Below, piece by piece: positions 35,667 through 45,354 of a DNA stretch of 64,000 nt. The position numbers were made by a program, and so were the translations under genes. The first letter of the stretch is position 1. The number at the start of each line of letters is the position of its first letter. The notes under the pieces were generated by a model. The model searched no databases. It worked only from the letters and a program-made list of their open reading frames with translations, and was not told the origin of the DNA. The stretch lies in assembly GCF_002741985.1 (NCBI RefSeq), contig NZ_APHW01000102.1:1-64000 (forward strand), read 5' to 3'. The DNA comes from Vibrio rotiferianus CAIM 577 = LMG 21460 (lineage in GTDB: Bacteria; Pseudomonadota; Gammaproteobacteria; Enterobacterales; Vibrionaceae).

Positions 35667-36497
35667 ATGTACTTCCGTGCCCTCATGTTAAGTGGATGTG
35701 TCGCACTTGCTGGCTGTCAGTCCACTGAAGTTATCGAGCAAGTTCAAGTTGCCCAAGCACAGCAAGTTGAGAAACTCTCTGAGCTTCAGTCGGTAAAAAT
35801 GAAGCTTCCAAGCTCTGCTATTGTTGACATCACTTCTCAGAGCCAAGTGCTGAGATATAAGGATATCGACAGCCGTGTAGCGGTATTCGAACTGCCTGCA
35901 GACCGCGGTGAGTTCGCTATTAAAATTACAAGTCTGATTGAAGATACAGCTTTTGTACCACGTGCCATTATCGTAGATAAAAACGGTAAAGAGATCGAAA
36001 GCTATGGTAAAGGGGAATTTGAGTACACAAAACCACGCCTTCACCTAGGTAACCGCTTAGTGGCTGAAAAAGACTTTTTCCCTCCCGTCGGTTTAGATTC
36101 TGTTTACTTGATTGTTTACACTGACCAAGCTGAGCTTGGAGGTTTTACAGATGTTATTCATCCAGCTCGATTAGACGCTGAAGCTCGAGGTAACTACTTA
36201 CCAGAAGTGAAAGATATCCCGGTTCCTAATAGTGATAAAGGGAAAATTGAAGTTTCATTGGATCGCGTAAGCTTCTTCTCGATCAACTCATCACAGACCA
36301 AATCAACAGCGGCACCAGTAGCAGCAAAAAGTGTTGAAACGGTTCAACCTGAAACACAAAACTACTATCACAATGCAATAAAATCTGCAGTGAAAGCTGA
36401 TGATATCCCTAAAGCATTAAGTTTACTTGATGAAGCTAAAGCTTTGGGAATCAAAGGAGCACAAGAAGTATTTGTAAAAGCCGTGAATAATAAGTGA
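35667..36497 (+). CDS. malM: Maltose operon periplasmic protein MalM
   Basis: 276 residues with a lipobox-like LAGC (Cys17). The body matches the MalM family layout: PSSAIVDITSQSQV start, RVAVFELPA, FVPRAIIVDKNGKEI and VYLIVYTDQ. MalM is made with LamB in enterobacteria and its molecular role is unsettled, probably assisting maltodextrin passage. An AAGGAAAAA ribosome site precedes the ATG. Close placement after lamB agrees. Confidence 0.85.
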   Translation: MYFRALMLSGCVALAGCQSTEVIEQVQVAQAQQVEKLSELQSVKMKLPSSAIVDITSQSQVLRYKDIDSRVAVFELPADRGEFAIKITSLIEDTAFVPRAIIVDKNGKEIESYGKGEFEYTKPRLHLGNRLVAEKDFFPPVGLDSVYLIVYTDQAELGGFTDVIHPARLDAEARGNYLPEVKDIPVPNSDKGKIEVSLDRVSFFSINSSQTKSTAAPVAAKSVETVQPETQNYYHNAIKSAVKADDIPKALSLLDEAKALGIKGAQEVFVKAVNNK

Positions 36498-36505
36498 TTT
36501 ATATG

Positions 36506-36535
36506 AAAAAGCCGACAATAAAAAGTCGGCTTTTT
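36506..36535 (+). terminator. Terminator after malM
   Basis: AAAAAGCCGAC pairs with GTCGGCTTTTT. Confidence 0.88.
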
Positions 36536-36659
36536 ATTGTACATTTAGTTATCCCTTTCACATATTTTATAAATTGCATTTAAAGTTGAAATTATTTAGA
36601 TCCATAATATATCTTGTTTAAATATATTAATTACTAGAGAATTAAAATAAGGATATAAC

Positions 36660-37178
36660 GTGAAGAAACTAATTATAAATACTGCATTCACTTTGGCTGC
36701 TGTTTCAATTTTATCTGCTTGTTCATCAACATCATCAGAAAATACACCTAATGATGAAGTAAATAATGTGGTTGCATTTACCAGCGATCAAATGGAGATG
36801 ATGACAAACTGTAATCTACCAGATTCTGTTGAAAATGGTCCTTTGTCGAAAGACATGTTTGTGGTTGGTAGTTTTCCAAATGCAGACTGGAAGCACGTAG
36901 CTGAACGTAAGCTAGCTTATAAAGGGCATAATATTTACCAAGTCGTAATTGATGAAGTGCCAGGAAAATATAAAATGCAGTATGCGGCTGAGCACTGGAA
37001 ACCTCAATTTACTGCAAAAGGTAAAAAGTTATTTGTTGGTCAACTCAATGAGTTAACTTATGGTGGCTATGGTACAGATACAAAAGTTGAAATTAAAGAA
37101 TCTGGAAAGTACTTATGGAGTTTAGAGTTTAAAGACAATGGTGCGCCATACTCTATAATGTTATCTAAGTGCCAATAA
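36660..37178 (+). CDS. Single-domain lipoprotein resembling pullulanase C-terminal repeats
   Basis: 172 residues from GTG 36660 (AAGGATA upstream), lipobox LSAC (Cys20). The mature part, from MFVVGSFPNADW to the end, follows the same order as the two C-terminal repeats of the pullulanase at 40897: VxG-x-W, NIYQVVIDEVPGKYKMQYA, W-x-P, then ESGKYLWSLEF. It looks like a stand-alone carbohydrate-binding-like beta-sandwich anchored in a membrane. It has its own promoter gap and a terminator, between malM and the alpha-amylase gene. No catalytic residues. A glucan-binding role is inference. Confidence 0.65.
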   Translation: MKKLIINTAFTLAAVSILSACSSTSSENTPNDEVNNVVAFTSDQMEMMTNCNLPDSVENGPLSKDMFVVGSFPNADWKHVAERKLAYKGHNIYQVVIDEVPGKYKMQYAAEHWKPQFTAKGKKLFVGQLNELTYGGYGTDTKVEIKESGKYLWSLEFKDNGAPYSIMLSKCQ

Positions 37179-37217
37179 TATTCCATTTAGTTATTTAAAA
37201 GTTATTCTTTATTTATT

Positions 37218-37247
37218 AACCCCTGCATGGAATACGTGCAGGGGTTT
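37218..37247 (+). terminator. Terminator upstream of the amylase gene
   Basis: AACCCCTGCA pairs with TGCAGGGGTT followed by TATTTTATTTT. It sits just before the amylase ribosome site, so it may attenuate read-through. Confidence 0.85.
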
Positions 37248-37268
37248 ATTTTATTTTGGGAGAGTTTT

Positions 37269-38891
37269 ATGAATAATATCCGCTATAAGGCATCGTTATA
37301 TAAAACGTTGTTGGCATTAAGTGTGGTTGGAGCACTATCAGCTTGCAATTCTTCCGGTGGAGATGATAACAATAATAATCCATTGCCTGATATGAGCTAT
37401 GCCTGTCAAACGAGCATCAAGGAACAAAGTAATCAACTTCGTATGTATCAGATCATGGTTGAAAGCTTTGTTGATGGAGACTTGAGTATTGGTCACGGCA
37501 CAGGTTATGGGACCAGCCATCACAATGGCGACTTGCAAGGTATTATTGATTCACTCGACTATATACAAGACTTAGGCATAAACGCGATTTGGCTAACACC
37601 AATTTTTGAGTCTGAAGCCATTGATGGTCAAGATCATTGGGCGGATCGTTTGGATGCTACAGGATATTTCGCGACAGACTATTTCAAAATTGATCCCCGT
37701 TTTGGCGATTTGGAAACCGCGCGAACGTTAGTTAATGAAGCTCACAAGCGTGGCTTGTATGTCTTCTTTGATGGTGTGTTTGGTCACCATAAAAATGGGT
37801 TAATCAAACCATCGCCATCGGGTTTACTACCTTCAGGTGCGAGCAACCCAGTCGATTACCCTGCAAGCTTAGATTTTTATAAAGAAGTTGCTACCTATTG
37901 GGTGAAAGAGCTGAAAATTGATGGTTGGCGTTTGGATCAAGCGTATCAAGTACCAACAGATGCTTGGACGAAAATTCGTAAAGCAGTGGATGAAGCCTCA
38001 CAAAATGTCACTTATACCAATGCTGATGGCAAACAAGTGAACCCATTAGGCTACATGGTGGCAGAAGTCTGGAAGGGCGAGTCTGATATTGCGAGTGAGA
38101 CGTACGGTTCTGCCGATGACCCCGCATTATGCTCAGCGTTTGACTTCCCAATGCGCTATCGTATCTTGGAAACACTTGCAGTGAACGAGAGTGGTGTTGG
38201 TGGGCGAGGTGTTGATTGGCTAGACAATGGCTATCAAACCCACAATCAGTACCCAGCTCATGCTCAGCCAAACTTGATGATTGGTAATCACGATTTAGTT
38301 CGCTTTGGTGATTTGTTGCAACGAGGCGGCTTGGCTGATGTGAATGATGCGGAATACTGGCTACGCCATAAAGCAGCTTTTGCTTTCCAAGCCGCTTATA
38401 CCGGGCCAATCACTCTTTACTACGGTGATGAAATTGGTGACCAAGTTGATGGCTTTGCCGCAAAAGAAGACAACAATACCTGTGCTATTAGAGGTGTGTG
38501 TGATGACCATGTTGCTCGCAGCAGCGCAAAGATTGAAGGAATAACGGCAACCTTAGACGCTAATCAAGTTGATTTGAAAAACTACGTGAAGTCATTGATG
38601 AATAAGCGTGCTGCTCACCCTGCTTTATACCAAGGCTCTCGTACTAACTTGGTCGCAAGCAATGGCAGTTATGTGGATTTGAAAAAGTCTGGTGATGACC
38701 AAGTATTGTTTGCACTCAATACGCTTGAGAGCGCGCGCAATATTGTGCTAACAGAATCACAAGTCGGCAGCAATCAAGCGCTGATAGATTTAATGACAAA
38801 CCAACAAATCACACCAAGCAATGGGCAATACCTGATCCCAATGTCTTCTTTACAGGGACGCTTCTTCAAGGTGATGCCAAGCGCTAAATAA
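37269..38891 (+). CDS. Alpha-amylase family (GH13) lipoprotein
   Basis: 540 residues from ATG 37269 with GGGAGAG upstream. Lipobox LSAC (Cys near 25) and a low-complexity GGDDNNNNP linker, then a GH13 barrel: MYQIMVESFVDGD, INAIWLTPIF, nucleophile in GWRLDQAYQV, acid/base in VAEVWKGE, and transition-state aspartate in MIGNHDLVRFGD. It should hydrolyse alpha-1,4-glucans at the cell surface or periplasm, supplying LamB. It forms part of the alpha-glucan cluster with pullulanase. Its exact product range cannot be seen. Confidence 0.87.
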   Translation: MNNIRYKASLYKTLLALSVVGALSACNSSGGDDNNNNPLPDMSYACQTSIKEQSNQLRMYQIMVESFVDGDLSIGHGTGYGTSHHNGDLQGIIDSLDYIQDLGINAIWLTPIFESEAIDGQDHWADRLDATGYFATDYFKIDPRFGDLETARTLVNEAHKRGLYVFFDGVFGHHKNGLIKPSPSGLLPSGASNPVDYPASLDFYKEVATYWVKELKIDGWRLDQAYQVPTDAWTKIRKAVDEASQNVTYTNADGKQVNPLGYMVAEVWKGESDIASETYGSADDPALCSAFDFPMRYRILETLAVNESGVGGRGVDWLDNGYQTHNQYPAHAQPNLMIGNHDLVRFGDLLQRGGLADVNDAEYWLRHKAAFAFQAAYTGPITLYYGDEIGDQVDGFAAKEDNNTCAIRGVCDDHVARSSAKIEGITATLDANQVDLKNYVKSLMNKRAAHPALYQGSRTNLVASNGSYVDLKKSGDDQVLFALNTLESARNIVLTESQVGSNQALIDLMTNQQITPSNGQYLIPMSSLQGRFFKVMPSAK

Positions 38892-38910
38892 AATCAACTT
38901 CTCGATCCAA

Positions 38911-38957
38911 AGCCAAGTGCAGCTGCTGACCCCCATAGGCACTCACTTGGCTTTTTT
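38911..38957 (+). terminator. Terminator after the amylase gene
   Basis: AGCCAAGTG pairs with CACTTGGCT across a long loop, followed by TTTTTT. Confidence 0.75.
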
Positions 38958-39041
38958 ACTCCGTTATCCTTCTGTTTTATATCGAACAATTGTTGTTATC
39001 TTTCGTCATAAACAGTACGCAGTTTGTGAGATGTTCTGCAC

Positions 39042-39063
39042 GAGAATGAGAATATTCACATTC
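39042..39063. promoter_or_regulatory. Weak Fur-like site before the nuclease gene
   Basis: GAGAATGAGAATATTCACAT partly matches the Fur consensus (10 of the first 12 places). Low confidence. Confidence 0.3.
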
Positions 39064-39153
39064 ATGCAACGTAAAATTGTGATTTGACGCTTATTTATAC
39101 GTAACCATTATGTTTATCTTTTCGTGGATTTATATAACTAATGGAAAATTATA

Positions 39154-40773
39154 ATGAAATCCATAGCGAAACCCCTCTTTATTCTACCTTTGCTTTGCTC
39201 TCCATTTGCCTACAGTGATGTCATTAACGGTGACTTCGAACAGTGGAGTGGCAATACGCCAACCCAGTGGACGGTGATTGATTCTGGTATTGCAGTATCT
39301 CCTACCAGTAATCAAGTTCAGTCTGGTGGTTTAGCCGCACAAGTGGTCGTGAATACGGGGACACAAAGTAACACCGATTTTTTGCAAACCATTAATGTGG
39401 AGCAAGGAAAAACTTACCCATTTTCAGTTTCTGTTTATCACACTGAAGGTAATGTTAAAGCGCGTCTGATCGTCGATGGATACCATGGTTACACGAACCC
39501 CAACCAAACTAATCAATGGCAGCAGTTAACACACAGTTATACCGCATCATCAAATAAAACCATTAATGTCGGTCTAAGGTTCTATGATGAATCGGGCTTT
39601 GATGGCTCAGAAGTGGTGTTCATTGATAACTTTCTACCGAACCAAGATAGCGGTGGTACTCAGCCTCCAGTTGAAAGTTGCAACGACAATGAAATCCTAT
39701 TGACTTTAACGACTGACAGTTATGGCTCAGAGACTAGCTGGGAACTGAAGGACAACCAATCAAAAGTACTGTTCTTTGGTCAAGGTTTCGATTCCTCTAA
39801 AACCTATGAAAAAACCATGTGCCTAGCGGATGGCGATTATCAATTTACCATCAATGATAGCTATGGTGATGGTATTTGCTGTAGTAGCGGTAACGGCTCA
39901 TACGTCTTGATGTTAGGTCAAGAAACGCTAGCATCAGGTGGTGAGTTTACTCAATCGCAAACCACCAATTTCACCCTTGGTGAGACAACCAAGCCACCCG
40001 TGGTTGGGGAATATTACAAAGCGGCAGAGGGCAAAACTGGCTTTGCATTGAAAACAGCACTGTTCAATATCATCAATAACCACACGGGGCGAGGTTACTC
40101 GGCGATTTGGACCTTGGTGAAAGATGCGGATCTGGATAACTATTATGAAAAAGATGGTTCGATTCTTGATATGTATTCGGAAAAGCCGCTAGGCAATGAC
40201 ACGGTTAGTTTCACTAAAGTCACAGACCAATGTGGTCAATACAGTAAAGAGGGAGATTGCTACAACCGAGAACACTCATTCCCGAAAAGCTGGTTTGGTG
40301 GCAAGGTAGAGCCGATGAACTCTGATGGCCACCACCTGTTTGCAACGGATGGCTACGTTAATGCGAAGCGTAGTAATTGGCCATTTGGTGAGGTTGGTAG
40401 CAGCACTTACATTTCTAGTAATGGCTCAAAATTAGGTTCGGCGAGCGCGTCTTTGGGTTACTCAGGTACAGTATTTGAGCCGATAGACGAATTTAAAGGA
40501 GACTTTGCGCGTGCGTATTTCTACATGGCAACACGCTATGAAAACGTTATTGGTAACTGGGAGGCGAACTCCAGTAGCTCTGATGCGGTTCTCAATGGTA
40601 ACAGCACGACAGTATTTGAACCGTGGATGCTAAGCATGCTTAAGCGTTGGCATAAGAATGATCCTGTTAGCGCAAAAGAACTGAGTCGTAACCAACAAGT
40701 ATTTGAGTTTCAAGGAAACCGCAATCCGTTTATCGATCACCCTGAGTTTGTTGAAATGATTTGGGGCAATTAA
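39154..40773 (+). CDS. Secreted endonuclease I with accessory N-terminal domains
   Basis: 539 residues: signal peptide (cut after about PFAYS), a galactose-binding-like beta-sandwich at about 20-165 (NGDFEQWSG ... VVFIDNF), a cysteine-containing domain at about 175-275 (TDSYGSETSWEL, DSYGDGICC) of the kind attached to secreted enzymes, then an endonuclease I domain with the catalytic NREHSFPKSWF and DGHHLFATDGYVN. It should degrade extracellular DNA, for nutrients, phosphate or biofilm turnover. It sits between amylase and pullulanase genes with its own promoter and terminator. Confidence 0.85.
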   Translation: MKSIAKPLFILPLLCSPFAYSDVINGDFEQWSGNTPTQWTVIDSGIAVSPTSNQVQSGGLAAQVVVNTGTQSNTDFLQTINVEQGKTYPFSVSVYHTEGNVKARLIVDGYHGYTNPNQTNQWQQLTHSYTASSNKTINVGLRFYDESGFDGSEVVFIDNFLPNQDSGGTQPPVESCNDNEILLTLTTDSYGSETSWELKDNQSKVLFFGQGFDSSKTYEKTMCLADGDYQFTINDSYGDGICCSSGNGSYVLMLGQETLASGGEFTQSQTTNFTLGETTKPPVVGEYYKAAEGKTGFALKTALFNIINNHTGRGYSAIWTLVKDADLDNYYEKDGSILDMYSEKPLGNDTVSFTKVTDQCGQYSKEGDCYNREHSFPKSWFGGKVEPMNSDGHHLFATDGYVNAKRSNWPFGEVGSSTYISSNGSKLGSASASLGYSGTVFEPIDEFKGDFARAYFYMATRYENVIGNWEANSSSSDAVLNGNSTTVFEPWMLSMLKRWHKNDPVSAKELSRNQQVFEFQGNRNPFIDHPEFVEMIWGN

Positions 40774-40794
40774 CCCTCAACCATTAAGAACACG

Positions 40795-40835
40795 AAAGCC
40801 GCTTAAGTTAAACAGATTAACTTGGCGGCTTTTTT
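40795..40835 (+). terminator. Terminator after the nuclease gene
   Basis: AAAGCCGC-TTAAGTTAA pairs with TTAACTTG-GCGGCTTT, followed by T's. Confidence 0.85.
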
Positions 40836-40848
40836 AGAGAACAAAAAA

Positions 40849-40868
40849 GGGGAGGTATTAACCTCCCC
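40849..40868 (-). terminator. Terminator after pulA
   Basis: GGGGAGGT-ATTA-ACCTCCCC, followed by CTTTTTT on the minus strand. Confidence 0.88.
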
Positions 40869-40896
40869 AAACTAGCACATGATTGCGCCTACTGTA

Positions 40897-43800
40897 TTAG
40901 TTCTTCGTTACAGTTACGATTGGAGCTGCTTTGTCTGCTGCATTGAAGTGGAAGTTGTAGCTTCCATCTTCAGGTAGCGTGATGCTGATGTTACCGCTCG
41001 CACTACCCGCTTCCATTGTTAGAGGTGTACCAAACTCAATCGCCCCTTGGCCGCCGAAGTTCGTTTCTGCCGCCCAGTCAGAGCTTGCAATCTTCATGTC
41101 GAACTTACCTGCAGTTAGAGTGATATCTAGAGAGTAAACATCATTTGCAACGTAGCTAAACTTGGCTGTTTCAACTGCTGCCCAGCTAGCGTCTGTAACA
41201 TCACCGCGAAGGTAAAGCGCAGTTTCACCAAATGTTGGTGCATCAGCAGACTTGGTTACTGATACAACAGGCTTTTCAACACTTTGATCTTGAACGTGTA
41301 GAGCGTTCAGGGTGAAGCTGTATTTACCTGTTTCTGCAACAGACAACTTACAGTTGCCTTCTGTACCTAGGTTCAATGAGCCACTTGCTTGATCTGCAGC
41401 GTCACAGCCAATGTTTGGATTTGACCAACCTGCGTCAGCAAACTTAAACTCGTGATCACCTGCTTCTAGTACACCCGTTACTGAGTACATACCGTTACCG
41501 ATAAAGGTCATTGCCCAGTCACTGTTATCAGACCAACCGTTCATTGTACCTTTAACGTAAACCGCAGTTTCTCCATAAGGAGGAATGCTTGATACGTCTT
41601 TGTTGTCAGTATTTACTGGTAGGCCAGCACCTTGCGCACCAGCTTGTGGTTGAACAAATACAGCTGTGGTTAGTGCTGGTACTGTGAATGTCTCACCAGA
41701 GAAGCTCGCGCTTTTCACGATGTCATCTGCCGAGTTTTTCTGAACTTCATGCAGTTCGAAGCCCGCAGCGCCTTTAACAGTGAAGGATTGAGCTGTAGAT
41801 GTCGAGTTAACTACCGCTACGATTGCATCGTAGTTAGGATCCAAATCTGCACCAGCAGATGTGCCGTCATCAATCGACATAACGATTAGACCTTCAACTT
41901 GGTTGTCACCAACATTGCGGAAGTCTACACGGTTCATCACGTCTTGAGCGGTATCTAAGCGGAACAGTTCGCTTGTACTACGGATTTTCAGTAGTTCTAG
42001 GAATTGTTGCTTAGTTAGCTCGATATCGTCAGCGTTTGGCTTCGCAGCGCTGTCAGCAACAATAGTTTTGATCAACTCCCAGTTTGCGCCGTCTTTGTCT
42101 TCACGAGGTAGACCAACGTTCCAGTTGTTATCGCTTCCGTCGAAGAAAACACGGTTGAACCAATCACCAGAATCGTAAGAGTCGCGCTGCATTGATTTAG
42201 AACGAAGCAACTCAGAACCCATGTGGATGAAAGGAATACCTTGTCCTAACATCACTGTAGATAGCGATACAGACTGCATACGAGCTCGCTCAGCAGAGCT
42301 TGTACCTGTTGCGATTTTATAAGCGTTGTTGTCCCATAGGGTTTGGTTATCATGCTTAGAAACGTATGAGATATTCTCAGAAGGCATCTTAGTGTAGCCC
42401 GCAGGAGCACCATTGTAGTCTACGTTTTTACCAAGTTTTGTTTCGCCTTTGTAATCTAGAAGTACGTATTCTGCTAGGTTACCAGCCATGCCGAGACGAA
42501 CGAGATCTTGGTTATGTAGACGGCCATTAACAGCATCTGCGTCAGTCTTAGTTTCTTCGTTTGGATAAGCTGCGTTACCAAAGCCTTGGTTGAAACGAAG
42601 AGGGTGTTTGCCTTCCGAATCTACACCACCATCAAATGGGCTGCCACCGCGAACCGCGTCGCGTAGACGGTCAGAGAATGTACCAATCTCAGTGCCTGCC
42701 ATGTTGATTTGGGTTGCTTGGTCGAAGCGTGCGTTGTTTGCAACTTCACCAAAGTCCCAACCTTCACCGTAGAATAGGGTGTTAGGATCGATTTCACGAA
42801 CTTTCTTCAGTGCATAAACCATCACATCTTTTGGCTGGTGGCCCATTAAGTCGAATCGGAACCCGTCAACCTTGTAGTCGTCTGCCCAAATCAATAATGA
42901 GTCAACCATCAGTTTACCCATCATCAAGTTCTCAGTTGCTGTGTTGTCACAACAAGTAGAGTTTTCAACACCACCAGTGTTTACGTTTAGGCGGTGGTAG
43001 TATCCAGGGACGATCTTATCGAGTACAGACTTATCATTTACGCCAGATGCATTAGTGTGGTTGTAAACCACGTCCATGATAAGTTTTAGATCCATTTTGT
43101 GTGTAGCTTGAACCATTTCACGGAACTCAAGAATACGCTTAGAACCGTTTGGATCGGTTGCGTAACTGCCTTCAGGCACAGTGTAGTGGAATGGGTCGTA
43201 GCCCCAGTTGAAGCTATCGAACATGCGTAGATCGTTCATCAGAGCTTGTGCTGCGCCTGTCGAAGGATCGTAGCTGTTAAGCAGATCTTCGATCACTTTG
43301 CCGTTGTCTTCTGTACCACAAACAGCCGCTTCCGGTTTCACACCACAGAGTTTTCCTACCGTATCTGTAATATCAACACGGTTTTCTGCATTTTCATCTA
43401 CGGTTGCGATGTCAAAAGCAGGAAGGATATGCAGCGTAGTTAGACCTGCGTCTTTTAGTGCTTGAAGGTGAGATACTGATTCACGATCTGCTTCTGTTAA
43501 GGCTAGGTATTTGCCGTTCAGGCTTGCTGTACCTTTACTATCATTGAAGCTGAAATCGCGCAGGTGTGATTCGTACAGTACGTGGTCTTCGTCTTTCTTC
43601 ACAGTTGGGCGATCATAGTTATCCCAACCTGCAGGTTTTAGGCTAGAGTCATCGAGATCAACAACTTGAGAGTACAAAGAGTTTTCAGATAAGCTCAAAG
43701 AGTAAGGGTCTGTTACTAGGCGAGTTTCAATTTTACCTGTTGTTGGGTGGTAGACCTTCACTTGGTAGCGGTAGTATTGATTTACTACATTGCTTTGTGC

Positions 43801-44886
43801 CTCAGAAGCCCAGATACCCGTTTCAGGGTCTTCTGTCATAGCGACTGTAGCTTGTTCGTTTAGGTTTTCATCGTAAAGGACCAGTTCTACTTCTTGAGCA
43901 GTCGGTGCCCAAAGTTTGAATGTCGCAGCCGTTCCTTCAACAACTGCCCCCAGCTCTTGCCCGATTGCGTTACCAGCTTCAGCGTCAGCAAATACCGCAT
44001 CAAGAACCCCTGGTTTTTGCACTTCAGTTGCCGAAGTGACATCGCCATTTGCATTGTAAGCAACCATCACGATTTGTGATTTTAGGATTTTGTGGAGGAT
44101 ATCTGCATCCACACTAATACCCGCAGCTTTTAAGCCAGCAAGATGACGGAAACGAGATTTAAGCTCATCCGATAGTTCACCAACCTTAGTGAGTTCAACT
44201 GCAGTGCCGCCAGTAACCGTTTTGTCTTCACCCATCTTGATGTCATTGTTCAAGCTGTAGAACAGCTTGATTGAATCAGCGTTTTCGGCTGCTTCCCAAG
44301 CGATGGTTTCCGCGTCTAACCAATGTGCTTTCTGGCCGTCGATATCGACTGGACGCTCTTCAATTGGTTCGTAATACAGTTCGCTACTACCATGGAAGCC
44401 AAATAGTCCTTTTGACTCGCCAATTTTCGTTAACTCAACTTTAGAGTTGGCACTACCGAATGCTTTGTCATTATCTTTGTGAAGAATAAAGTTCATACAC
44501 TCATGCGGATCAGACGCATCAGGGTTTACTTTAAGTACATAGTAAGCACCATAGGTATCGCTGATACCATCAAACGGGCGAGGAGCACTCCAATCTGTAC
44601 CGCCTGAGCCAATTCCCATCGCATCGAGGTCGGTGCTGGTACAGCCTTCGCCATTCCATAGGTGTAATCCCCAGCCTTCGTAGTCACTTGCACTAGATGC
44701 TGCTGCGGTGTCTCGTTTGTAGTAAACAACGACTTCATTTTCTCCAGCAGGGTATAAGCCAGAGTTACCTGGGTTGGTGTTGTCATCGTTTGTACTGTCG
44801 CTGCCACAGCCGCTAAGTACCGCAATTGACAGAAGCGGTAGAACGGTTTTGGCAACGGTTGATAGTTTGAATGTTTTGTTGTCCAC
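40897..44886 (-). CDS. pulA: Pullulanase, surface lipoprotein
   Basis: 1329 residues from GTG 44886, chosen because it gives a normal lipoprotein leader (LLSIAVLSGC); the open frame runs 32 codons further. Order: two pullulanase-associated beta domains (EVVVYYKRD..., then an N-terminal region to about 330), CBM48 (GTAATFKLWAPTAQEVELVLYD), a GH13 barrel with VVYNHTNASG, nucleophile in GFRFDLMGHQPKD, acid/base in YGEGWDFGEV and SYVSKHDNQTLWD, and two C-terminal repeats starting VYVKGTMNGW and LYLRGDVTDASW. It cuts alpha-1,6 links in pullulan and starch so that LamB can import the chains. MalT-like boxes lie upstream. Confidence 0.9.
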   Translation of the reverse strand: MDNKTFKLSTVAKTVLPLLSIAVLSGCGSDSTNDDNTNPGNSGLYPAGENEVVVYYKRDTAAASSASDYEGWGLHLWNGEGCTSTDLDAMGIGSGGTDWSAPRPFDGISDTYGAYYVLKVNPDASDPHECMNFILHKDNDKAFGSANSKVELTKIGESKGLFGFHGSSELYYEPIEERPVDIDGQKAHWLDAETIAWEAAENADSIKLFYSLNNDIKMGEDKTVTGGTAVELTKVGELSDELKSRFRHLAGLKAAGISVDADILHKILKSQIVMVAYNANGDVTSATEVQKPGVLDAVFADAEAGNAIGQELGAVVEGTAATFKLWAPTAQEVELVLYDENLNEQATVAMTEDPETGIWASEAQSNVVNQYYRYQVKVYHPTTGKIETRLVTDPYSLSLSENSLYSQVVDLDDSSLKPAGWDNYDRPTVKKDEDHVLYESHLRDFSFNDSKGTASLNGKYLALTEADRESVSHLQALKDAGLTTLHILPAFDIATVDENAENRVDITDTVGKLCGVKPEAAVCGTEDNGKVIEDLLNSYDPSTGAAQALMNDLRMFDSFNWGYDPFHYTVPEGSYATDPNGSKRILEFREMVQATHKMDLKLIMDVVYNHTNASGVNDKSVLDKIVPGYYHRLNVNTGGVENSTCCDNTATENLMMGKLMVDSLLIWADDYKVDGFRFDLMGHQPKDVMVYALKKVREIDPNTLFYGEGWDFGEVANNARFDQATQINMAGTEIGTFSDRLRDAVRGGSPFDGGVDSEGKHPLRFNQGFGNAAYPNEETKTDADAVNGRLHNQDLVRLGMAGNLAEYVLLDYKGETKLGKNVDYNGAPAGYTKMPSENISYVSKHDNQTLWDNNAYKIATGTSSAERARMQSVSLSTVMLGQGIPFIHMGSELLRSKSMQRDSYDSGDWFNRVFFDGSDNNWNVGLPREDKDGANWELIKTIVADSAAKPNADDIELTKQQFLELLKIRSTSELFRLDTAQDVMNRVDFRNVGDNQVEGLIVMSIDDGTSAGADLDPNYDAIVAVVNSTSTAQSFTVKGAAGFELHEVQKNSADDIVKSASFSGETFTVPALTTAVFVQPQAGAQGAGLPVNTDNKDVSSIPPYGETAVYVKGTMNGWSDNSDWAMTFIGNGMYSVTGVLEAGDHEFKFADAGWSNPNIGCDAADQASGSLNLGTEGNCKLSVAETGKYSFTLNALHVQDQSVEKPVVSVTKSADAPTFGETALYLRGDVTDASWAAVETAKFSYVANDVYSLDITLTAGKFDMKIASSDWAAETNFGGQGAIEFGTPLTMEAGSASGNISITLPEDGSYNFHFNAADKAAPIVTVTKN

Positions 44887-45354
44887 GTTTACATATCCAT
44901 TGTTATAAATCTGAAAGTAGGCAGAGCAAGACGCTCTAGAGGAAATGTGCACGTAAATGCTAATACACTGATGCATCAGCAAAATGTGAATGCAGGCAGC
45001 TAAGTTATTTGCAAGTTAAAATTTAGTCACAGTATGAGTTTGGGTCACAAATTAAGTACTAAACTCAACACATAATGAGAGATGCGACTCAAAGCCTATA
45101 CATAAATTAAGTGAGGAGTAGAGCAGGGGGATGATAAGGGAGGAGAATCACTCAGCCCCATTAGTGTGATTGAGATCTATAAATTTTTAGTGGTTAATTT
45201 GTAAGTAGAAAAAAGATTTACAAATTACGTAGTGATAGCAGTCCCCTTACTGTCTCAAACTTCAGATTTTGGTCAAACGGTCGTTATATAATAAAGAGAT
45301 ATTTTAAGCGCCCTGTTGGGGTATGTTTAAGCCGATATATAAAAGAGGCTAACT
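44887..45354. promoter_or_regulatory. pulA upstream region with tandem MalT-like boxes
   Basis: GGGGATGATA (45127-45136) and AGGGAGGAGA (45137-45146) on the plus strand each match the MalT box at 8 of 10 places and sit head to tail, about 240 bases before the pulA start. The remaining gap is AT-rich; the promoter of the divergent Sel1 gene lies at 45200-45340. No gene seen. Confidence 0.55.
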
